A stretch of 64,000 nt of DNA, taken from NCBI GenBank assembly GCA_963753115.1, contig CAVWBB010000010.1:36626-100625 (forward strand), written 5' to 3'. Below are positions 45,549 to 53,256 of this stretch, in pieces. Numbering within the stretch: position 1 is the first letter of the stretch; each line of letters opens with the position of its first letter. A program made the translations under genes and the position numbers. This DNA comes from Bog-473 sp963753115. Its GTDB lineage: Bacteria; Actinomycetota; Acidimicrobiia; Acidimicrobiales; RAAP-2. Under the pieces are notes generated by a model. That model did no database searches. It had not been told where the DNA came from and was given only the letters and a program-made list of their open reading frames with translations.

Positions 45549-46781
45549 GGGCCCAGCTCGCCAGCGCGACGACGCGCGTGGTCAATGCCGCGTCGCGCCG
45601 ACTGGGGCGCGGCCAGGGCACCGTTGCCGGCGGTCGGGCCGGCCTCCGGCTCGACCCCAAGCTGCTCGAGCACCTGACTGCGGGGCGCAGGGTCGCGCTC
45701 GTCACCGGCACCAACGGGAAGACCACAACGACGCGGCTTCTCACCGTGGGGCTCGGCGCCACCGGCGACGCCGTCGTGAGCAACGAGACGGGTTCGAACA
45801 TGCCGCCGGGACACGTGGCCGCGCTCGCCGCGTCGGCAGCGCGGCGCGCCGTCCTCGAGACCGACGAGGTGTACCTGCCGCGGGTGCTCGCCGCGACGGC
45901 AGCCGCCACCGTCGTCTTGCTGAACCTTTCGCGGGACCAACTCGACCGGACCAACGAAGTGCGCATGATCGCCGGGCATTGGCGCGCCGCGCTGGCCGCG
46001 GCGCCGCACACCCAGGTCGTGGCGAACGCCGATGACCCGCTCGTGGTCTGGGGCGGCGGGAGCTGCCCGCGCCGTGCACTGGGTGGGTGCCGGCCTGCGC
46101 TGGCAGCACGACGCCGTCGGCTGCCCGTCCTGCGAGGGACGCATCGCGTTCACCGACGGCTCCTGGTCCTGTGCCAACTGCGGGTTCGCCCGACCCGACC
46201 CGGAGGCCACGCTCCTGGTGGCGGCGGACGGGGCGGCGCGCGCGTCGTGGGCCGACGGGAGAAGTGCCCCGGTGCGGCTCCACCTGCCGGGCCGTTTCAA
46301 CCAGGCCAATGCGCTGATGGCCGCGGTCGCCGCCGAGGCATCGGGTGTTGACGCCCTGGAGGCCCTGGCGGCCATGGAGGCCGTCCACGAGGTGGCGGGC
46401 CGCTTCACGGTGCGGGCCTTCGGCGACGTCAAGGCCCGGCTGATGTTGGCCAAGAACCCGGCGGGTTGGGACGAGCTCCTCGACCTCGTGGCCGGGTCCG
46501 AGGCACCGCTGGTCGTCAGCATCAACGCTCGGATCGCCGACGGCGCCGACCCGAGCTGGCTGTGGGACGTCCCGTATGAGCGGTTGGCCGGCCGCGTCGT
46601 CGTTGCCACAGGTGACCGTTTCCGTGACCTGTCGGTGCGTCTGTCCTACGGTGGCGTGGGCCACATCAGCGAGCCCGACCCGGTGCAGGCCGTCGCCCGC
46701 GCTGCCGGAGGAGCGGAGGGCGTGGTCGACGTCATCGGGAACTACACCGCCTTCCACGAGCTGTTGGGCGCGCCGCAATGA
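45545..46781 (+). CDS. murT: MurT, lipid II isoglutaminyl synthase subunit, frame-broken
   Basis: The Mur ligase ATP site is VTGTNGKTTTTRLLTVGL, followed by LLNLSRDQLDRTNEV and, in the second frame, the MurT zinc ribbon CPSCEGRIAF with CANCGF, then GRFNQANALMAAVAAE. The frame jumps at 46050-46053 (GGGG one base too long; with GGG it reads DDPLVVWAAGAARAVHWV). MurT-GatD amidates the alpha-carboxyl of glutamate in lipid II. GTG start and stop overlap both neighbours. Confidence 0.9.
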
Positions 46782-47524
46782 CGGCTGTGCTGCGCGTCGC
46801 GGTCGTCTACCCGGACCTCCTGGGCACCTACGGCGATGGTGGGAACGGGCTGATCCTGGCGCGGCGGGCGGAATGGCGCGGCCTCGAGGCCGCGCTCTTG
46901 CAGGCCACCTCGGACCGCCCCCTCCCCGAGGCGGACGTCTACTGCCTGGGAGGGGGAGAGGACGGCCCCCAGGTTCGGGCCGCACGCACGCTCATCGATG
47001 ACGGGACGTTGGCGCGCCGCGTCGCCGGTGGCGCCGTCGTGCTGGCCGTCTGCGCCGGGTTCCAGATCGTCGGACGGACGTTCCCCGGAGCCAACGGTGA
47101 TGCTCATGAGGGACTCGGGCTTCTCGACGTGGACACGGTGAAGGGCACCGGGCCGCGGGCGGTGGGCGAAGTGCTGGCCGAGGTGGACCCGTCAGCGCTG
47201 GGGCCGCTGCCGACGCTGACCGGCTTCGAGAACCATGGGGGCGTGACGTCGCGCCAGGAGGGCGCCGTCGCCCTCGGACAGGTCGTCGTCGGGGTGGGCA
47301 ACGGTGACGGGGACGGGAGTGAGGGGGCCGTGCAGGGCCACGTCGTCGGCACGTACCTTCATGGCCCGGTGCTGGCCCGAAATCCTGCCCTCGCCGACCG
47401 GCTCCTGTCCTGGGCACTGAGCGACAGGCCACTCGACCCTTTGGACGACGGGGAATCGGAGAGCCTGCGCGCGGAGCGGATAGCCGCCGTGGGAGGCAAA
47501 CGGCGTCGCCGCCGACGCCCGTAG
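46778..47524 (+). CDS. gatD: GatD, glutamine amidotransferase subunit of lipid II amidation
   Basis: This 248-residue class I-like GATase has the catalytic Cys92 in VVLAVCAGFQIVG and His in VVGTYLHGPVLARNPALAD, the GatD/CobB-CobQ signature. It supplies ammonia from glutamine to MurT, whose stop overlaps its ATG. The C-terminal GGKRRRRRRP tail is unusually basic. Confidence 0.95.
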   Translation: MTAVLRVAVVYPDLLGTYGDGGNGLILARRAEWRGLEAALLQATSDRPLPEADVYCLGGGEDGPQVRAARTLIDDGTLARRVAGGAVVLAVCAGFQIVGRTFPGANGDAHEGLGLLDVDTVKGTGPRAVGEVLAEVDPSALGPLPTLTGFENHGGVTSRQEGAVALGQVVVGVGNGDGDGSEGAVQGHVVGTYLHGPVLARNPALADRLLSWALSDRPLDPLDDGESESLRAERIAAVGGKRRRRRRP

Positions 47525-47555
47525 GTCACGGGCGGAAGGCAGGAGGAGGAACTCG

Positions 47556-47963
47556 ATGCGAACAGTGCTCAATCTGCTCTGGCTGGTGTTCTCGGGGCTG
47601 TGGCTGGCGATCGGGTACGCGCTGGCCGGCATCGTGCTGTGCCTTCTCATCATCACGATCCCCTTCGGCCTGGCCTGCTTCCGTCTCGCTGCATTCGTGC
47701 TCTGGCCGTTCGGACGAGCGGTCGTGCGCAATCCCGATGCCGGGGCGCCCTCCGCGGTGGCCAACGTGCTCTGGTTCATCCTGGCGGGGTTGTGGCTGGC
47801 GCTGTCCCACGTGATCCTGGGCGTGCTCCTCTGCCTCACCATCATCGGCATCCCGCTCGGGCTCGGGAATTTCAAGCTGGCGGCGGTGGCCATCGCACCT
47901 CTGGGCAAGGAGATCGTGCCGACGAGCGACCCCCGCGTGCAGGCGGGAGCCATCGTGTTCTGA
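47556..47963 (+). CDS. YccF-domain membrane protein
   Basis: It has two YccF/DUF307 repeats, each a hydrophobic hairpin: NLLWLVFSGLWLAIGYALAG with TIPFGLACFRLAAFVLWPFG, and NVLWFILAGLWLALSHVILG with IIGIPLGLGNFKLAAVAIAP. Inner-membrane protein of unknown role, 31 nt after GatD. Confidence 0.93.
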   Translation: MRTVLNLLWLVFSGLWLAIGYALAGIVLCLLIITIPFGLACFRLAAFVLWPFGRAVVRNPDAGAPSAVANVLWFILAGLWLALSHVILGVLLCLTIIGIPLGLGNFKLAAVAIAPLGKEIVPTSDPRVQAGAIVF

Positions 47964-48009
47964 CCGCCCGCCGCCGGGCGCGTTGTGACCGCCCGCCGCC
48001 GGGCGCGTT
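47961..48009. repeat. tandem 24-nt duplication forming twin hairpins
   Basis: TGACCGCCCGCCGCCGGGCG plus CGTT occurs twice, one base apart, each with a CGCCCG/CGGGCG stem. Being between convergent genes (YccF and the MBL gene), it is likely a duplicated bidirectional terminator. Confidence 0.75.
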
Positions 48010-48013
48010 CAGG

Positions 48014-48847
48014 TCAATCGGAAGGACCGACGTCCAGGGTGAGAAGGTCGTGGGCCAGGATCACCGTGCCGTCGAAGTGTTCGGCCGCCAGCGCGATCCA
48101 CTCTGGCTCGGTGCCCGGCTGGGGTGCGGGGACGGGGTGGGTCAGGACGAGGGTGCCCACGCCGCTGCGGGCTGCGGTCTGCGCTGCGTCCTCGACCGAG
48201 GAGTGGTAGTCCAGGACGTCGAGGAGCCGGGGCAAGCCAATCGGTCGGATGAGGTCGGGGCGCACGACAGTGTGGACCAGCATGTCCGCTCCCGCGCACA
48301 GCTCGTCCAGCCCGTCGCACGGAACCGTGTCCCCGGCGATGACGACCGACCGGCCGCCCTCCTCGATGCGGAAGCCCACAGTCGGCCGAACCGGTGCATG
48401 ATCGGTGGGTGCCGCGGTGATCCTGACCTCACCGTCCGCCAACACCGTGCCGCGCTCGCATTCGACAACCTCCGCCGATGGCCTCCACTGCAGATCGTCG
48501 TGGTGGGCCAGGCGATAGCCGATGTCGAGCTCCAGCATGGCTTCGGTCGCCTGCAGGAGCGACGCGGTGCCGACCGGGCCGAAGACGGGGAGCGGTTGCG
48601 GCTGGAACGAGGTGATCCAGCGCGAGGTGACGATGTCGTTGAGGTCGGTGGTGTGATCGCTGTGGAGATGGGTCAGAAAGAGCCCACGCAGCGCTCCTGC
48701 GGCCGACCCGGCAGCAGCCGCGCGCATGAGGACGCCGCGTCCGCAATCGAACAGCAGGTCCCCGGACCCGGTGCGCACCAGTGTCGAGGGCCCGGCGCGC
48801 TGGGGATCGGGCAGCGGGCTGCCACTGCCGAGGATGATCGTCTGCAT
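48014..48847 (-). CDS. MBL-fold metallohydrolase (RNase Z-like family)
   Basis: The HxHxDH motif is FLTHLHSDHTTD (His60, His62, Asp64, His65), with MQTIILGSGSPLPDPQRAGP at the N-terminus and DGEVRITAAPTDHAPVRPTV, VVIAGDT and a terminal THPVPAP histidine. This belongs to the RNase Z/aryl-sulfatase-like MBL group. The ATG at 48847 gives the canonical start; the open frame extends another 31 codons upstream without homology. Confidence 0.9.
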   Translation of the reverse strand: MQTIILGSGSPLPDPQRAGPSTLVRTGSGDLLFDCGRGVLMRAAAAGSAAGALRGLFLTHLHSDHTTDLNDIVTSRWITSFQPQPLPVFGPVGTASLLQATEAMLELDIGYRLAHHDDLQWRPSAEVVECERGTVLADGEVRITAAPTDHAPVRPTVGFRIEEGGRSVVIAGDTVPCDGLDELCAGADMLVHTVVRPDLIRPIGLPRLLDVLDYHSSVEDAAQTAARSGVGTLVLTHPVPAPQPGTEPEWIALAAEHFDGTVILAHDLLTLDVGPSD

Positions 48848-48956
48848 GGTGTTTCGTCTCCTGAACTCGTGACGGGGCGCATACCTCGAGGCATACCGCC
48901 ACCTCAGCCTGACACCGTTGCTACCATCCCGTCGGCACATCGTCTGGGAGGATCAC

Positions 48957-49424
48957 ATGGCACAGTGGAGTGAGAGCGACGTGGCCGCGCTGGTCCGCGA
49001 GCTGGGACCACACGGGTTCGGCGGGATCAATCCGGACGAGGACCAACTGCGTGCGTTGCTGGAGTCGGGCGAGGACGGGCCGCTGCAATTCGTGAACCTG
49101 CTCTCCTACCGCGAGGCCGCGCGCTACCCGGAGGGGCACGAGCTGGCCGGAGCCGGTTTGACCGGGGCCGAGGCCTACGGGCGTTACGGGGCGATCGCGC
49201 TCGAACACGTGCTGCGGCGCGGCGGCGTCCTCACGCTGTACAACGACGTGCTCCATGTCCTCATCGGCCAGACAGGGCCATGGGACCAGATCGCCGTCAT
49301 GCAGTATCCCGGGAAGGATGCCTTCGTCGACATGATCCGGGATCCGGACTACCAGGTGGGCCTGGTGCACCGCGACGCCGGGTTGGCCGAGACGGCGATC
49401 CTCGTGTCTCGCTCGCTGCTCTGA
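48957..49424 (+). CDS. DUF1330 family protein
   Basis: This 155-residue ferredoxin-like fold has the signature GPLQFVNLLSYREAARYPEG, AYGRYGAIALEHVLRRGG and WDQIAVMQYPGKDAFVDMIR, then DPDYQVGLVHRDAGLAET. Family biochemistry is unknown. The ATG at 48957 has AGGATCAC upstream. Confidence 0.82.
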   Translation: MAQWSESDVAALVRELGPHGFGGINPDEDQLRALLESGEDGPLQFVNLLSYREAARYPEGHELAGAGLTGAEAYGRYGAIALEHVLRRGGVLTLYNDVLHVLIGQTGPWDQIAVMQYPGKDAFVDMIRDPDYQVGLVHRDAGLAETAILVSRSLL

Positions 49425-49442
49425 CGGAGCCGGCGACCGCGA

Positions 49443-50414
49443 TCAGTCGGGCCAGTCCGCGCCCCGTTGGTGCGACGGGGGCTCGTCGAGAGCCCAGGCA
49501 CGGCGCCACGGCGCCGCCGACGGCCCCCGGTGCGCCGTCTCGGCACCGTCGACGGGCGCGACCGCGCTCACCGAGCGCCTGGCCTGCCACCAGTCGGAGT
49601 GGACCTCGCGCGACAGGGTGGCCACCGCCGCCTCGACCCGGTCCGAGAAGCGGTGCGCGTTCTCTCCCTCGTCCGGCGTCATGGGCGCACCGAAGAGGAC
49701 GGCAATGGGGGAGCGGCGCAGGCCGCGGCCCCGCCGTCCCTCGGTGCCGGAGCCGCCCGGGGCGGGCGCGCCCGCTTCCGCCGTCTTCGGCAACACGTGC
49801 CGGGTCCCGTGCAGATAGACCGGCACCACGGGGCGACCCGTTCGTCGAGCCAGGTAGGCCGCCCCGCCGCGGAACGGCTGGGTCCAGCCGTCGGGCGAGC
49901 GCCCGCCCTCGGGGAAGATGACGAGGTTCCAGCCGTCCTCGAGCAACTCGGCCGCGGTGTCGGCTGACTTCCGGTTCACCTTGCTGCGTTCGATCGGAAT
50001 GGCGGCCAGCGCGAACGACCACAGGACGGACTTCCAGGTGCGGTCGAAGAAGTAGTCGGACGCCGCCGCCACCACGGTGCGGTGGCGGAACTCCACCGGC
50101 AGGGTGGTCAGCAGAAGGGGCGTGTCGATGTGGCTGGCGTGGTTGGCCGCGAAGATCACCGGACCCTCGACGTGCTGGAGGTGCTCCAATCCGCGCACCG
50201 TGGCGGGTGCCAGCAGCCGGGCCGCCGGGCGGGCGACGTTGTCCATGACCACGGCACGGGCCAGGCGGACCGGATAGCGGCGCGACCACTCGTGGTCGTA
50301 GTCGAGCCCGACCTTGCGTTCGGGATCGGGACGCTCGACCGTCGTCGGCCAGGAGGGGGCGGCGAGGGGGAAGCGAGCCGAACGGATCCGGCCTCGCAGC
50401 CCCGGGCCCGCCAT
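49443..50414 (-). CDS. PlsC-type lysophospholipid acyltransferase
   Basis: This 323-residue acyltransferase has the HX4D motif FAANHASHIDTPLL (His92, Asp97), the FPEGGRSPDG (EGTRS-equivalent) and VVPVYLHGTRHVLP motif IV. It is the last gene of an overlapping minus-strand operon; its ATG overlaps the stop of the DUF2088 gene by one base (TGATG). The C-terminus (from about 270) is unusually long and Pro/Arg-rich. It probably acylates a glycerol or ether-lipid backbone. Confidence 0.9.
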   Translation of the reverse strand: MAGPGLRGRIRSARFPLAAPSWPTTVERPDPERKVGLDYDHEWSRRYPVRLARAVVMDNVARPAARLLAPATVRGLEHLQHVEGPVIFAANHASHIDTPLLLTTLPVEFRHRTVVAAASDYFFDRTWKSVLWSFALAAIPIERSKVNRKSADTAAELLEDGWNLVIFPEGGRSPDGWTQPFRGGAAYLARRTGRPVVPVYLHGTRHVLPKTAEAGAPAPGGSGTEGRRGRGLRRSPIAVLFGAPMTPDEGENAHRFSDRVEAAVATLSREVHSDWWQARRSVSAVAPVDGAETAHRGPSAAPWRRAWALDEPPSHQRGADWPD

Positions 50415-52003
50415 CAGTGGACGTCCGACATCAAGATCGGTGGGTTGTGCACGTGCGTCAGGGTTGGTGATGGCCCGACGACGTCGGACGCGATCTCGAG
50501 GGCGTCGTCGAGCGAGCTGGCCGGTGAGAACCCGAGCCGGCGCACGGCCTTGGTGTCGCCACCGACGACGATGACCCGCCCCAGGTGCGCCATGGCGTGC
50601 GCGCACCAGTACCACATGTAGAAGGGATGGACACCGTGGTAGGCGTGTCCCGTCCGGTAGAGATGCACGTACCACGGGTCGGTGGCGAACGACTCCTCGA
50701 ACTCCTTGTGCATCTGCACCGGATCGACCGTCTGGGTCAGCACCTGCTCGTAGAAGTCGATGTAGCTCGGGTGGTGGCCCGGGTGGAACTCGGGCCGCGT
50801 CGGGTGCTTCATGATGACCACACCGCCCTCGCGCACGAGCGGCTTCCCCCGGTACATATTGAAGAAGTACCCGAGGCCGAGGCAGGCCACGAGGATCGGG
50901 TTCATGATCGAGTTCACGTTGTAGGGACAGATATAGGGGAGCCCCATCGTGAGGATGTCGGTCTGACCTTCCACGTCGACGCCCTGTTGGGCCCAGACGT
51001 TGGCCGTCGTCAGCGCATGGACCGCCTCCACCTCGCCCGCCTGCACCGAGGTCAGCGCGTGGGGAGAGCGGATGGAGTGGAAGATCTGGCGCGCCATGCG
51101 GGGCGGCACCTTGGACAGGGCCTTCGACGTGGCGGCATAGGAGGCGCGGTCGCGCAGCGACCATTCCCACTCACGCTTCTGGAGGAAACTGAAGTTGGAC
51201 GGGAACGTGTCGTTGTTGAGCGTCGTCTCAATCTGGAAGATCTTCACCCCCGACTCCGCAATGAGCCGGCCCATGCGCCAGTTCGAGGAGTGCAGCTCGG
51301 AAGCCGGCTGATCCATGAAGGACCTCGAGTGGCGCATCGTCTGCGGGTTGTGGTGATGGCGCAGGCTGCGGTAGCTGGCCAGCCCCGTGGCGACGCTCTT
51401 GTGGCCGCCGTCCATGGAGACCAGGTTGATGTTGACGTAGACCAGCAGGTCCGAGGTGGCGGCCCGCTTGTTGATCTCGACCTCTTCGCCCTGATCCGTC
51501 TCGCCGATGAAGAGAAGGTTGTCGGGGTCTTCGGCGTCGTGCTGGGTCAGCAGGCCGTGGGGAGCGAAGGCGTCGTAGACCCGGTCGCCCAGCGCATGGC
51601 GCAACTCGTCCTCGGTCATACGGCGATGCAGAGCAAGGGCCGCGACCAACTCCACGTCGTCAACGCCCGCTTCCGCCGCCATGTCGAGCACGGTCTCGAT
51701 CACCATCTGGCGGATGTCGGGCGCCTCCATGGGCGGCAACGGCAGCGACACGTCGTCGAAGCAGATGGTGAGCTTCATGCCGGGGCGCAGGAGTGCCGGC
51801 AACGGGTCGCGATCGCCCACCGGATGGAGCAGGGCATGGCGGATGGCGCGGTATGGATCCTCGATCGCCTTCATCGGCTCGGGGGCATAAATGACGCGGC
51901 TGCCCTCGGGCAGCGTCTCGAGGCCGAATCCCTCGCCGCTCCAGAACAGGGTAGGTGGCGTCGACTTGTCCACCTCGAGGACGAAGCCTGGACGGCGGCT
52001 CAT
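50414..52003 (-). CDS. LarA-like DUF2088 (lactate racemase N-terminal domain) protein
   Basis: This 529-residue protein has the DUF2088 core: TICFDDVSLPLPPMEAPDIR (substrate-loop region), VELVAALALHRRMTEDELRH and a MDGGHKSVATGLASYRSLRH block where LarA carries the Lys that binds its nickel-pincer cofactor. It is about 100 residues longer than LarA. No larB/larC/larE is in the window, so cofactor loading is unproven. It follows an alcohol dehydrogenase by overlap (ATGA) and precedes PlsC, so a hydride-transfer or racemase step on a lipid-type hydroxy acid is plausible. Confidence 0.82.
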   Translation of the reverse strand: MSRRPGFVLEVDKSTPPTLFWSGEGFGLETLPEGSRVIYAPEPMKAIEDPYRAIRHALLHPVGDRDPLPALLRPGMKLTICFDDVSLPLPPMEAPDIRQMVIETVLDMAAEAGVDDVELVAALALHRRMTEDELRHALGDRVYDAFAPHGLLTQHDAEDPDNLLFIGETDQGEEVEINKRAATSDLLVYVNINLVSMDGGHKSVATGLASYRSLRHHHNPQTMRHSRSFMDQPASELHSSNWRMGRLIAESGVKIFQIETTLNNDTFPSNFSFLQKREWEWSLRDRASYAATSKALSKVPPRMARQIFHSIRSPHALTSVQAGEVEAVHALTTANVWAQQGVDVEGQTDILTMGLPYICPYNVNSIMNPILVACLGLGYFFNMYRGKPLVREGGVVIMKHPTRPEFHPGHHPSYIDFYEQVLTQTVDPVQMHKEFEESFATDPWYVHLYRTGHAYHGVHPFYMWYWCAHAMAHLGRVIVVGGDTKAVRRLGFSPASSLDDALEIASDVVGPSPTLTHVHNPPILMSDVH

Positions 52004-53256
52004 CGAATCGGTCCTTTCCGTACGTCGAATGCGATCTTGACGGCCCCACGGCGTCCGGCCGAGCCCGCGTGGGCCACGGCGTCCTCGTAGCGGGCCAGCG
52101 GGTACGTGGCGGAGACGAGGCGTCCGGTCTGCTGTGCGGCAGCGACGTCGAGGGCCAGCGAGAAGGTCGAGACGGCCTGATCGGTTCCGAGGTCGCCCTC
52201 ACTCCCGTAGGCGTACGCACCGGCCAGGCGCACCTCGCGGTGCCACAGGGGAGCAAGGTCCACCGTGACCTTGCCTGGCATGCCGACCAATGCCACGGTG
52301 CCCCGTGGACGCACCATCGCGAGGGACTGCGCAATCGACTCGGGGCTGCCCACGCAGTCGATCACCACGTCCGCGCCGCCCGAGAGCGTGGCCGTCACTC
52401 CCGAGGCGCCGCCATAGGAGAGCGAGCGCGACCGCCGGCGCACGGCGCGCCCGAGCTGGTCGGGAGGCAGCGCCTCCGACGCCCCGAGCTCGCGGGCAAG
52501 GCGTTGCTGATGTCCGTAGCGTGCCCCGACGAGAATGGACGAAGGCGTTGCGCAGCGACCCGCCGCAGCGAGATGGCTCAGCGCCCCGGTGACGAGAAGA
52601 CCGAGCGTGCCCGCGCCAACGATGGCGACGACGTCGCCGGCGGCGATCGGCGCACCGAGCACGGCGTGCACCGCACACGCCACGGGCTCGACGGTCACCG
52701 CGTCCGCGTCACTCAGGGCATCGGGCACGGCATAGAGCTGGCTGGAGTGCGCCACGAGGCCGGAACTCGACCAGCCACCACCGGTGTCGGCGCAGAAGCC
52801 CGTCTGGAGGCCGGGGCGGATGTGGCCGAAGGCGACGTACCCGCAGTTGCCGACCTGTCCGGCCTGGCAGGCGGGGCACAGGGGCTGAATCCCCCGGGCG
52901 GCGCAGCCGAGCACGGGCTGCAGCACGACCCGGCTGCCGGCGGGCAGGACGCCACCCTCTGCGCCGGTGGCGTCCTCGGCGAGCGTGCCGACCACCTCGT
53001 GGCCCGGCACGAAGGGGAAGGAGACGATGTCCTCGAAGTAGCGCGAGCTCCGTCCGTCGAGCGTGGCCAGGTCAGATCCGCAGATGCCCGCCAGGAGCGG
53101 CTCGACGAGCACCCAGTCGGCGGCCGGCGCTGGGGGCGAGTCCTGCTCCACCAGACGGAGCGGGCCCACGCCGGCGCCCCGTCCCGACCCGAAGGACGAC
53201 ACGACTCGTGCTGCGGCGAAGCGCGGCAGGGACCGCTCGAAGAGCAGCGTGCTCAT
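52000..53256 (-). CDS. zinc-binding alcohol dehydrogenase (MDR family)
   Basis: The medium-chain dehydrogenase has catalytic zinc ligands in AGICGSDLATL (Cys59) and PGHEVVG (His86), a structural-zinc-like PLCPACQAGQVGNC, and the Rossmann AIVGAGTLGLLVTGALSHLA. Start ATG overlaps the stop of the reductase-HAD gene (ATGA) and its own stop overlaps the DUF2088 gene. The substrate is presumably an alcohol/aldehyde made or used by its operon partners. Confidence 0.88.
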   Translation of the reverse strand: MSTLLFERSLPRFAAARVVSSFGSGRGAGVGPLRLVEQDSPPAPAADWVLVEPLLAGICGSDLATLDGRSSRYFEDIVSFPFVPGHEVVGTLAEDATGAEGGVLPAGSRVVLQPVLGCAARGIQPLCPACQAGQVGNCGYVAFGHIRPGLQTGFCADTGGGWSSSGLVAHSSQLYAVPDALSDADAVTVEPVACAVHAVLGAPIAAGDVVAIVGAGTLGLLVTGALSHLAAAGRCATPSSILVGARYGHQQRLARELGASEALPPDQLGRAVRRRSRSLSYGGASGVTATLSGGADVVIDCVGSPESIAQSLAMVRPRGTVALVGMPGKVTVDLAPLWHREVRLAGAYAYGSEGDLGTDQAVSTFSLALDVAAAQQTGRLVSATYPLARYEDAVAHAGSAGRRGAVKIAFDVRKGPIR

